Shown: in pieces, positions 36,201 through 48,300 of the stretch
Position numbering within the stretch: the stretch's first letter is position 1
How the letters are laid out: every line of letters starts with the position of its first letter
NCBI RefSeq assembly: GCF_040807025.1
Contig: NC_090943.1
Span: 21,109,213 to 21,173,212, forward strand
From: Struthio camelus
Lineage: Eukaryota; Chordata; Aves; Struthioniformes; Struthionidae
Direction of reading: 5' to 3'
DNA: 64,000 nt
Made by a program: the position numbers and the translations under genes
Notes under the pieces: generated by a model
What the model was told of the DNA's origin: nothing
The model's database searches: none
The model's input: the letters and a program-made list of their open reading frames with translations, nothing else

Positions 36201-39200
36201 ACATACGTGTGTGTGTCTTTCTTCCTACGGTTTTGGCATTTTTGTGTATGCTCTACCTATGTCTGAAATGTAAATTCTGCCTGGCTAACAGTGGACAAGG
36301 AAGGCTAGATAACGGCGTTCCAATATTCCTGATATCGTTCAGTGTCAGAGCCAGCGTTTGCTTAATAGAAAAATAATCAGCTCATTAAGAGGGCTAAAGA
36401 GCTTTTAATTTGTCTGCAAAGTTGTGCAGTAATAGCTGTACTGGTTAGGAGCATGAAAGAACAATGCCCCCAAGTCCACACGGCCACTGCAAAGCCTGCA
36501 GCAAAACGCCGGGGCAGAGCCCGTTGGTCATTTCCCCGTGTGCCGTTCGGGGTGAGATGCAGCGGGACTGGCGGCTCGCTGGGAGCGGGGAGCGACGCCG
36601 GCACAGCTGCGCGGGAGCAGCTCTGCCTCGAGATGTGCCGCTGTGTGCCTGTACATGTGCTTCTGTGCTGGATTGTGTGCTTTCATCTGGATGTAGTGCT
36701 TCCCGGGGCTGTGGATGTGCTGATTAGCACTCAGCAGCTAACACATTTGAGCAAACCGCTGATTTCCCTGGGGGAGAAGCCCCCCAGAACTGGGAGCACA
36801 GTCCTGCCTTTAGGAGCTCGCCGCATGGCCTGCCCCAGCTCTCGGTGCTTGCAGCCTGCCTTTCGGGGCTGGAGATGGCAAATGCCTCACGCAGATACAA
36901 TGCACAGTGTTAAGAGAGCTCTTTTTTAGCTACCGTTGTTCAAGGAAATAGTGTAACTACACAGGTAGAAAGAGGTGTTTTGTCGAAGTGCGGCAAGGGT
37001 TTTCCATTGCTGCAGTATATCAGGAGTGTTTCTTGAGGAGAGACTGGCTGTAGATTTTGGAGGTTTTTTTTCTGCAAAGCCATGCCTGTGGTTTACAACT
37101 TCCTTGGCCCTCAAACAAACGAATGTTAACCAGTATATTTTTTTTCCCTGCTATGAAAAGATGAAACTACAGAATTAAGTCAACTTGACTCTGTTTCAGA
37201 AAAACCAAGTCACATCAGTGGTGGCACAGATGTGTTCCCATCCAGCAGGCCTGAGCTCACGCTCCTTCCCTCGCCACTGCCCCGTGCAGCGGGACGTCAG
37301 CCCAGGCTTGGCCTCGCGACTGCCGGCCGGCCAGCCCCGGAGCACCCCAGGCGCCGTCTGAACGCCGGCAGCGCAGTCACCTCCTGGCCCAGCTGCTGGA
37401 GAGGAGGCGAAACCCTCCACGCGGCGCCTCTAGCCTGGGGAGGCTGGGACGCAGCGTGGGCAAAGAGGCACCCGGACACATCGATGGTCTCGGAGGAAGG
37501 ACCTGGGAGACTGAATCTGCCCTCCCATCCGCTCTCCTGTCCCTCCAGCCCCAGTGGGATCCCAGAGCCGGCCTGGACGCTCTGCGGAGCAGTGTGACCC
37601 CGGGCGCAGTGCTTGGCACCCCGACACGTCCCCACAGATGTTTCATCGAATGACGTGCCTCGAAAGCACAGTATAACCGCACGCAAGAGCGACGCGCGCG
37701 CAGTCAGCACAGCCCTCGGGCCACGTGCTGTGATGCACGCCGCCGCGTTCAGCCTCCACCTGTGAGAAAGCCCTCAAAGGAAGATGCATCAAGAGAGTTA
37801 AAACAAAGAGTGACAATGAAGGAATGGAAGGACAAACCCAGTTAACAGCCAGATAATACTGTTACAAAGGCCGATATCATGCATATTTATTGGTCATCTT
37901 TGACAGCACTTTTATTCTATAAATAATAACTGCTTGAAGGCATCTTGGCTGTCTCAGAACTACGGTTTTCAGCCAACATGAAGCTTTTCTGTTTCCACTG
38001 CTGGTCTGGTTTGTGCTGTCTGACAGCTGGCGATGTAGCAGGCACGTGCGCTTCATGCTGCAGCAGGCACAGGGCATGGGGAACTGCACGGCCTGGCACA
38101 TCATGCCAGGAAGACCCAGCTTTTTGCCACCAAGCATTAATTTTTTTTTTTCAGGAAAATGAAACATATCAAACCCTTTTACTAGTTCTACTCAACTGTC
38201 AAAAAGAAACTGCCCATGACATGCGGCATCATCATTCACATTATCAGGATAAATAATAATGGGTACATAAAATAGATATGAGAATGCTTTTTTCCACTAC
38301 CTGTGGCTTGAAACAAGTAACGTTTCACCTTGCATGAAGGCTGTCACTTTGGTTTGTGCCCTGCTCTTCTGTGACAGCTGTCACCAAAGAGGACATGCCT
38401 GTTCCTTGTTTAACTCACAGCAGAGCCTTGCATACACTCCCAGCCTGTGGTTCCTGCCGCTGACCCGCTTCTTGCCGTACGGTTGTGCCCAGCAATCAAA
38501 GCTTGCAATAAAGGAAATATCCCGTGCCCTTTCGAAGAACCGTATCAACCACACTCAGTGCTGTCCTCCCACAACAGCAAACAGCTTAAAAACACCTCTG
38601 ACAGATGAATTGCCTTTAAACTATTCTAAGTAATAATTTTAAATGTCAGTTCTGTCGTAGCTTCAATGATGTCAGGGTGCCGCCCGGGCTGGGGGCTCCC
38701 TGTCCCCCCTGCCCCCAGGGAGCGGGGCAGCGGGGCAGTCGCGGCAGCCCCAGCCCCGGGGGTCGCCCATGGAGCGGGTGGCGATGAGCCCGTGGTCGGG
38801 CAGGGGCAGGGTCACGGCGGGCTGGAGCCAGCCGGCACCGCTGCAGCATCGCAGGGCAGCGACTGACGCTCCCAGATTGGGCTGGGCTGGGGGCTTGCGG
38901 CCGGGGGAGGCCCGAGGCAGGGGCAGGGACAGCGAGGCCTGATGGTGCCCTGACAATTGATCATTACAACAGAAGTTTTTAGCCAGCATTTCAGCCTATA
39001 ATTAAAAAGAGCCCAGGGGCCAAAACCCTCTCTCTCTGCCTAAACCATCGCCTCCCCGCTGGCTATAGCTGTTATGCAGCTGCACATCGTTACAGAAAAA
39101 ACTGTACCACTTTTTAAGAATGAAAACATTAGTAGGATAAAATAAATGGATCTGAATGACTAAATCAATACTAGTTAGTCTGCTGACTGCTCATTTGCAT

Positions 39201-40689
39201 TATCGATGAAATCCTTGAATTTTTAAACAAAGCTGTCACTAAATTTCCGTTCTGCCGTAAAAAGCTCGGTGCAGGATTAGAAAAGCCTTTGTCACAGTCG
39301 TTCCTCCAGGAGAGAGGAGGAGGAGTGTCTGGAGAACGCCTACTGGAGCTTGTGGGACCCTATAAACCAAAACAGTCACGAGTACTCTGGAGCAGCCTCT
39401 TCCCCAGTTTGCTAGGTGGACACTCCTCACACCATGGGAACGAAGACAAGGCTTGGCAGATGTGTTCCGATTAACCGAGGAAAATATCAGACATAAAAGA
39501 GCTGTGTATTTATTATTCTTGCCTATGTCTTGAATTTTGGGCTTACCTTTATTAAATACATGCTGTTGCTCAAGCCTCTTTTTCTGGTGTGTCTTCTTTG
39601 ATCTTTCTGTAAGATCAAAAGCAACAGAGGATATACATGAAATCAGCTAAACCACAGAGTCCAAAAGGCATCTGAACCTGGAAATCTGGACCTTCTGCTT
39701 AGTGGAGCATAAGAGCTGTCCTTTACTGTTGTGTTTGGCAGCTCAGGATGGCACAAGGGCATAATGACCAAATCCTTTATTGTATAGGGAAAACACTGTG
39801 AGAAAAGCCTGCTAAGACAATCCACCAGTGTATGTTGAAGATCTGGAGGATGAACCACAATGCCACACTGAGGTTTCCAGAGACAAACCTCTTTTGCACA
39901 ATGATGAATCAGTTTGGTACCTCCTGCTTAGTCATGTAGCGTATGGCAACGGCATTACATCATAGAGGTATAAGGGACAGTTGCCTCCTGTTGGTGCTGG
40001 ACACGCGCCATTAGGACCGTGGAGCTGGACAGAGCATTCTGAGCTCTGGATATTGATCCTAGAGGGTCAACAGGCTGGGCTTCCCACGGTAACCACTGAC
40101 TTTGCAGTAGTTTGAAGAACATTTCAAGACATATTAAACCTTGCATAGTAAGATTCTGAAAATGAGCTGCCATCCCCGCTCCTTCATTTCCCTTCATTCT
40201 AGGGATGTAGTTATATGTTCAGTAATTGTCAATTATAAATGGATTACTAGGAACTATTAGAAAAAGAATAGAGAATACAACACAAACTCTTGAATACTGT
40301 AGCAGGTCTAGTCTCATCTCTAAAAGTACACAGGAGAACTAAAAGAGGTACAAGTAAGAAACAGCACAATGACCAAAGGTATGGGTGGGGAGTCCATACA
40401 AAGAGTGATTAAATACACTTTGCAGTCAAAATAGTATACTGAGGGAAGATACGATGGAGAACCATCAGATCACAAGTCTTATGGTGAAGCTAAGTTAAGA
40501 AATGAACGTCCACTGTCTCTTCTGGTAGAAAAATGAGGAGGCATTAGATGAAACCAGCAGGTGACAAGTTCAGATTAAATGAAGGAGTTGCTTCTTTGCA
40601 GAACTGTAGTAAAGGCAGAAAACTTGAAGAGCTATTAAACACATAGACACACAGAAAATCCCTGAACTGCAAGCTGTTGGCCTTAGCAG

Positions 40690-40815
40690 AGTATCCTGGA
40701 GATGTACGTGTGCCATGTTCTTAACATTTGTTGTATTGGCCACTGTTGGAGACAGGTTATTTGGTTAGACAGACCCTTGGCCTCAGCCCGTATGGCCATT
40801 CTTATGCTATATTCT
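40690..40815 (+). repeat. Old amniote interspersed repeat, copy 3 (opposite strand)
   Basis: GTATTGGCCACTGTTGGAGA, then TAGACAGACCCTTGG, then GTATGGCCATTCTTATGC. This is the reverse complement of the family at 468-665 and preserves its 3' end best. Confidence 0.6.
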
Positions 40816-42153
40816 TCTACCTCACTGTGATGGAGTGTAAAAAGGTTTCAATATATGCTGTCTTTGGGCTTCAAGTACATGGGGCTGCTTTTGTTTATTT
40901 TCAGTTTACTGAAGGAAAAGAGATACTGCCCATGACTTGTTGGTGAGAAGACCTGTACAAACTAGAGAGAGAGCTATGAATATAATGAATATATTAATGC
41001 ACTTTTCTATCTTAATTAAGTTGCTATGTTAGCTGGTGAAAGTCTACTGCCTCTGCCCAGCCTACATTTGGACACACTGCACTGACAGGGTGCTCAATTT
41101 ATGGAGAAATGAATTATGTCATAGAAGAGGTGCAAACTCGAGCAGAGGAGCTATGGATGAAATACGTCACCATTCAGAACTTGCATTCACTTACAAAAAA
41201 GGTTTTGTTTGTCTGTTTTTCCCTGAAGTCCAACTTGGATGTCAAAAATAATAGAACAAAGTTCCTCTTGGATCTGAAAGGAAACATTTGCTTGCTTTAA
41301 GACTCTGGCTTCTTCTCAGAATTATCAGTACTATTGTTATCAGCGATATAGAAATTTACTGGAGAAAGTTCATTTCAATTTCTACTCTGCAAGGGAGCAC
41401 ATAGTTTGAGGGAGTGACATCCTAGCAGTTTTCTGCCATTGCAGTAGTTTAGCTAGGATAATCAGAAAGTATTTGAAATGTATCAGCTCTATAGATTACG
41501 CAGTAGTTGTTCCCTACTAAAGTAAAGACAAAATAAGTGTGAGTGAATCTGAATGCTCATACAGACCAGGGATCACAGGCAATGCAGGGGAAGTGCAGAA
41601 ACGCTGGTACTGCTGCTGCCAGCAATCTGTAGTCTCTGCACCTGCTCCGGGGAAAAACAGAGGATGCCATTTCCATCATACAGCTGAAATGCATCATAAT
41701 GACCATCAAAGAAATAAAAAAGGAGTGTGTGCTAACATTTCTGCAGCTAGCTATTGTGCCTCTGCTTACTAAAAGCACTCCTTAGAAATGGTCTCAGCCA
41801 GAAAACTGGTCTGAAAAGCCTGAAATTACCCATTATGAACCCCGTGTGCCATAATGGGTCTCTGCACGCACAGAACAAGCAAATACAGTGATGTGTGCAG
41901 CGCCAAAGCATTAGACTCTTTCATACCCAAAGCTTTCTTGCAGCATGAAATCACATTGACAGCACCACCAGTTTTAGAGTACTGCTTTGCCAGTTCACAT
42001 TGATTAGAAAGGTAGAAATTATGTCTGACCTTTCATAAACACAGCCCAATTTTGTATTTCTTGATATGCAAATTTGCTATATATTAAACATTGTGTTTTT
42101 CCATGTTAAATCAAAAACAATATTCATTTCTATGAAGATGAATTGCAGGTGTG

Positions 42154-42184
42154 TGGTGCATGCTTGTGTGTTTGTGTGTGTGTG
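42154..42184 (+). repeat. TG-rich microsatellite
   Basis: Interrupted GTGTGT repeat between ARMC3 and MSRB2. Confidence 0.8.
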
Positions 42185-45134
42185 AGACTCTTTTGCATTG
42201 CAGAACACCATTTGTCCCCTCTCACTTTCTCTTGGCTCTTTTGTGATATGAAATCAAATATTTAGGGATATATCCAATAACAGATTTAAACAAAACAGGC
42301 AGGTGGACCCCGCAGTAGAATGCAGTCCCTTTGTAAGGTGTCTGTACCCTGTATTTCAAGAAACTGAGTAAATCTTATTTGGTTTTTATTCTGCACAGCT
42401 GCTGGACATGATGCCTACTTTCATATAATTGCCCAGTGGTTAGCGCTAGGGGGAAAGAACCTCATTTCAGTTCCTGTTTAGCCTAAGGGAGCCTTTCTCC
42501 TCCCAGGAGAAAGCCTAACCAGGAAGGTGTTTTAGGTAGGGCACCGTTTCTACTTTTTACAGTAGACACTCAGTAAACTACAAGAACACTTCTGGCAGCA
42601 CGCATTGGAGACCAGGACTCTCTTCCCCAAAGGAAAAGCCTAATTGTTATCCCTAACATTAGGTTGAGGAGGTTGTTCTGCTTTTCTTTTTCTGTAGTCT
42701 GTTAATCCTGTAGTATATATTTCTATATGATAGCAGAGCTTCAGCAAGAGGGAAGAAGAGAGTGCCTAGTGGCTAGAATACAACCTGGCAATTAGGCAGC
42801 TGCAGTTAGATTTGCTCCTGCTCAGGAGGTCACCAAACCTGAGTCCTCCTATTTCCCGAATGACTCACCTGCCCAGTGAATTATTATATAAAAGGAAATA
42901 GGAGACCCTTCTCCATCTACTTTTTAATAGAAGGTGGGCAATCTCCTTACTTAGGCATAGCCCAAGCTAAATGGTGCATGCCGGGCATTTTCTGGAAATA
43001 TTTACCCAGCTAAGCCCTGCAAAACCTTTAGAACATCTTGTTTTTCAATCCAGACCTTGAATGAACATGAGCTGGGCTGCTCTTGTGAAGGCTGAGGGAA
43101 CTCTGGACTAGGGCAGGGGCACAGCTGCAAGTGCCTGGGAAGCATCAAATACATAAGTACGGTGTCTCTTCAGTTATTTGGCAATTGAACTGCAGTTTTC
43201 AAAACAACAACTTGGGATTACAGTGTTTAAATTCTATCTAGATCTCATTTCTTGCACCTAAGTCCATGACAATTTTGAAGTGGAAGGACTCAATTAATAC
43301 AAAGCTAAAAATCATGAAAGACAAAACTATCCCCATCCAACATTTTGGATCATCAAAGTCTGCATTATACAAGGCTGTGTACTATTTTTTCATTTGTTTA
43401 GCTAATCATTTTATGTTAAATCAGCTTTTATGTCTACAATGGCATTTTCCATGTTTTATTTTGAAAAAAATTATATTCTGTCTTTTTTTGCCTTGTCTTC
43501 TATTAGAAACAACTGAAATAGCTTTGTTTTTCAAGACCTCCTCAAATAAAAAGACTAAGTCACACCTCATCACTATGGTTCCAATACAAAATAATGAAAT
43601 TCTTAGGTAGGAAAACTGTACAAAATGATAACGAGTAGGAAATAAATTCATATTTTATTTCCATTTACTGCACTTTCAAAGTTGCAAGTTTCTATATCCT
43701 ATTATACCTGTCAATGAGAACATATCTCGTTTCATCAGTCCCCTACCAGCTATATAACAATGATAAGAAACACACCCTCAGCCTTCCACTTACTTCTGCC
43801 ACTGTCTTGTGTATTTGGTTTCCAGAGTTCTTTCCCATTCTGATGTCTGGAGTACTGCTGGACACAAGGTTAAAAATTGAATGTGAGGCCATACAAGTCA
43901 ATTTACAACATAAGAAGATAACGTGTTCTCCAAAGGGCTACTAGGAAATCATGCTGCTTGCCAATGGAGGAAGGAAGGGAAGTGGTGGGATCTTGCTCTT
44001 AACCAGTAATGAATATAACAGATACAAACTTCCTGAAACCAAAGCAGTATATACAAGCGAACTTGATTATATAAACATTAAAAACTAAATGAACATAGAC
44101 CCCAAACTTCTTTATCACATTTTTGGTGGGCAGGAAGTAAATGTAATGTTGTTGTCATTCTGGTCATCTGAAATTCACTTATGCACAATGTTGCCTGCAT
44201 TGCCCTAACAGGACTTTTTGTCAGTTTTCTATATTCAACTCACTTGATAGTGATATTCCCTGAAATACTTTGCTTTTTCAGTACCTCCCTGACTCTTTCA
44301 CAAGAAAACATTTACTAGAGTGTTCTCTTAGAGTTGCCATACTGGCAACACCACGTCACCAAAGGCTCTCAGAAACACATACACCTTGTAGGAAACTGCT
44401 TCCTTCTCAGACTCCATTTATCTTCAAGTGAAAAGTGAAGAATTTAAAGGGAACTAGCAAGCAAAAACTTAACAGGCACCTGTCTTCTCTGAGCCAGAAC
44501 AAAAAATAGTTACCTTCACCCAGACTACATTATTATCCATAATTATCAATTTCATCAAGTTCTAAGAAATATAAGTGAGATGTTTCTACAGAGGCTGCAA
44601 GTACACTGTTATCTTAGTTCTGATTCTCAGTTCTTGGGTTATTTCACACAAAAAAGATGTGCAATTGCTTTTAGGTGACTTACTATTTTACAAGGTGTCA
44701 CACTCTCTTTCTTCCTGGACATGTAATTCCCATAAATGTGAGTTGAAGGAACATGAGAAAAACAGAATAAACTGTATTTTGGAAATAATTCAAACCTATT
44801 TAATAAGTATTATGTTAATACATACTAAATATTCTTGATCTACCGATCTTTAATCTATAGTTTTACAGTTTAATGTTAATGCAGTATCTCTCATAAAATG
44901 AACAAAACTTCTAAAGTGTTGAAGTTGGAGACCTAAAATATGATGTTTAATTCAACATTTAGGACCACATACCAGATGGAGATACCTAAAGGGAGTTCTC
45001 AGAAACTGAAGAACATCTTTTAGCAAGTGAATATAAGAAATATATGCTTCTTTTTGACAGCTGTACCCAAAAAACCCCATGTGTTTCATAAATATTAGCT
45101 CTGAAATCTTATTTCAAAGAAACTGGCATGATGA

Positions 45135-45344
45135 TTAAATACATTTGTAGCGATCTGCCTCTGCACTTCCTTGTTTCATCAAATAGCCTGGCTCAAACAT
45201 TAGATCTACAATATACTCTTGAGGAGGAAGCAGAAGTCCAGCTACTCCTTGAGGAGAGTCATCGACCAATTTAACTTCATTCCAAGCTCTGTTATACTCG
45301 CCACGAACTAAACTGCAGCCAATGCCAATTCTGTCTGCTATCAC
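45135..45344 (-). CDS. ARMC3: ARMC3 terminal exon
   Basis: After a TTCCTTTGTAG acceptor it encodes [20 protein letters not shown] through [20 protein letters not shown] to a TAA stop, 69 residues in all. Length and ending agree with the mammalian C-terminus. No canonical AATAAA was found shortly downstream, only ATTAAA variants, so the 3' end is open. Confidence 0.95.
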   Translation of the reverse strand: MIADRIGIGCSLVRGEYNRAWNEVKLVDDSPQGVAGLLLPPQEYIVDLMFEPGYLMKQGSAEADRYKCI

Positions 45345-48300
45345 CTACAAAGGAAAGAAGAAGAAGTTAATCAGTTAATACACTCCACCTGTATAATATA
45401 CAGCAAGGTCAAGAGATGCTTAAAAAGAACATAAATACCTGAAAGGCCAAGAGCTTTCTTGTAAGACACTTTGTAAATCTCTAAGGTGTCCCAAACTGCA
45501 AATCGTTACTGTTAGTTCCGCTTATAAATTGTAGGCTTTTAAATATTATTTCTACCTTATGTGACGTACAGCATAAAAAAATATTCATTTTAACTCTTTC
45601 CAGAAACGGACCCATTTGTATATCAGCCACTTCTTCAGATCTCAAATAAACTGCAGCACCCACAGAACCCAACAATGATTTTTCTAGTTGGAAGATTCAT
45701 TTCTGAATAATGTTCTAAAGAACTGTCTATACAGCAACAAGGTATAGGTACATTGCACACGTATACTGAATATGAAATATTAAGTGCTAGAATGTAACAT
45801 TTTTATCAGTATAAGTTTAGGGTTGCTGCTTCACTCTGAAGCATACTGCTTGCTTTTCAGCTCTGCTGATGTGTGAAGCAATGAAATGCATTGCAAATGT
45901 CTGCTAGACGGAACACCTGCACTTCCTGCGTGCTGCACGATCACTGACACAATTGTAATGGTTTCCAGCTACAAAATCACTTTCTCTGAATGCTTCTGTT
46001 GTGAAGGAATGAAATCAGCTTTTCAACATGTTACAAACGCGCAAGGATATCCCCTGCTTAGATTGCAGTGGCTTCAGAGAGCCAATCCGTACAAAGGCTT
46101 TTTGAGAAACATTATGGCAACAGGGCAGTGGAGGGTAAGGGAATACTGGGGTTGCTTCAGTAAAATTAATTAATTCCCTCAGACCTCTACAAAGAAAGTC
46201 AGAAAATTTATCTCCCCATGGATACCATAAATTTAGGATTGTGCTTTTTTCCTGAGCTCCTGTGTACTGTTTCCTAGGTCCATGCTGCTTTATGCCCTAG
46301 GCCCTTCTCTTTTCCTTTCTATCCAAGAAGGGGAAAAAAAATCGAGCTACCCAAGAGCCAAGGAAAAAGGATGGGACAGATAAGCAGCTTGCATCAGTAC
46401 ATCTACACATGAAGACAGAAGGAGGAGTGGAGCTTCCCAGTCTATGAAACTAGTGAATGAAAGCTGTTACATACTCTCATAGAATACTAGATAGATATTG
46501 ACTAGAAATTCTCCCAGCAAGTTTACATTTGCAGCATGAAAAGAACGAAACTGCATAATTCAATATTTTACAGTTTACAGAAAATGTAAAATGTTTTGAC
46601 TCCCAATCAAATATTTTGGCTTTTTGCCATTTATCAAGTATTCCGCTGATATCACTTAAGACAATCTAATGACAACAAGGATGTTTACAGAAAGCAGCAA
46701 TGCTGGCTTTCATTCACTGGGAAATCAATTTTGCTAGTGAAAAACTACTTACATGTATACAAAAGACTTTACATGAATATAAATATTATATTGTAGTGAT
46801 GCAAGTGTACTTTAGTTTATACTATCCATTTAACAAAAATAAAGTAATGTTATGTTGCAAAAAAAATGTTAATATACCTTGAAAAGCAAAGCCCTATGGC
46901 AGAATGTTCCTTTTTTGACTTTCCCAATAGGCACAGCATTGCATTTCAGTTCAAATTCTATTTCACTTATGTGAAGTTCCCAGCTGAAGTCATGTAGTCT
47001 GTCTCTTTCAATTGGGCCACCCATCTTGTCTGCAACAAACCTGTTCCAGTTTATACCAAGATCAATTAAATCTATAATTCCTCTTGTATTTATCACAAAA
47101 ACATATCAGCAAAATGAAACATATAGAATCAGTAAGTGACTGACCCATAAAACCATAATACTTTTGTTATGTGTGCTTTAATTTTTTTTTGTTTAATAAC
47201 TGGTACTTTAAATATGCTCACTATTAAATACAGATAGCCATGATTCAGGTCGTTCAAATTTGTCACAGTCTTAAGGTGCACCAGCTCTTAGCAGAAACTC
47301 TGGAGAGGAGCAATACAGGTACCAAGTACTCACAGATTGTCAATAAAAGGTCAGCTTAATGAGGAAGTAGTTCAGAAGCTAATATTCATCTTTACAGCTA
47401 ACAGATTACGTGAGATATTTATTACAATCTGAAGCCCTACCAGCTATTTGAAATAATAATAAAGCCCATGAAAATATAGATGACAAAAATAAAGCCACAG
47501 GTAATGATTTCAACTCATGGAAGCAACCGCATCCAAAAAAGGTACTTCAATTTCTGCATGTGCTTTCTCAAATCAAAGCCAATACTTTACATCACCCCTA
47601 TACGTCCCCTTGGTCCCTCCTCACAGCGTCCTCAGCCAAAAGCGTAAGTATTATTGAGGGCTCTAAGTCTGCACAGAGAGCGTGGCAGGGCTGATGTAGG
47701 AGACAAACTACTGCCTCGGGCTGGGAGTGATATTCTGCATCACCTCTCTGCATCACTCTCTACAAACAGGTTCTGCCTTCACAGTACCTGCAAGGCAATT
47801 TCAGGGGCCTTATTTCTCAGTATCTAGCGTCTAAGGAGTTACTGGTAGCAACAGCACGGACACAGGGAGTTATTCTAGAGCAGGTGAGGCATGGTATCTT
47901 GTAGCTGGGTACTACTGGGTGAGCCTGAAGAAGTGGGGGGCTCCAAGCACTCACTTGTGCTGCTTGTGCCCACAGCCAGCCCTCAACAAAGAGAGCAAAG
48001 TCTCTTGAGCCAACACACATACCACTCCAGTATGTGAACAGAGATCGTGCTGCATTTGTTTAAAAGGAGACGCAGCCGGCGCTATTGCATGCTCCTTAAT
48101 CTGTGCAGGCTCCCTCCCCTGGGATCACAGCAGCAATGCTGTTTAAGCCGCCAGGCTCCATGGGACTCCTGCAGCTGACTCTTCCTTCTCTTCCTATTCA
48201 ACACACACTATTCAGGCAGCAGCTTAAGATGGAACATACATATGAAATCCCCACAGAAAGCATTCCTACTCAAGTTTTGTATGATTGTTTCACTGGGTTA

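Larger units (their letters stand above)
33298..45134. other. Intergenic spacer between ARMC3 and MSRB2 with GC islets
   Basis: Several short GC/CpG-rich islets (about 33570-33760, 36460-36860, 37230-37740 and 38670-38960) stand in AT-rich DNA, with octamer and homeodomain motifs at 36081-36097 and 39165-39206. Open frames in the islets overlap on both strands and show no domain. The old repeat at 40690 lies inside. No gene was recognised. Confidence 0.55.

Noticed and set aside
46869-47096. Longer minus-strand frame extending upstream of the ARMC3 exon at 46878-47040
   Set aside because: The part above 47040 lies before a good AACTGGAACAG acceptor and lacks similarity to ARMC3, so it is intronic.
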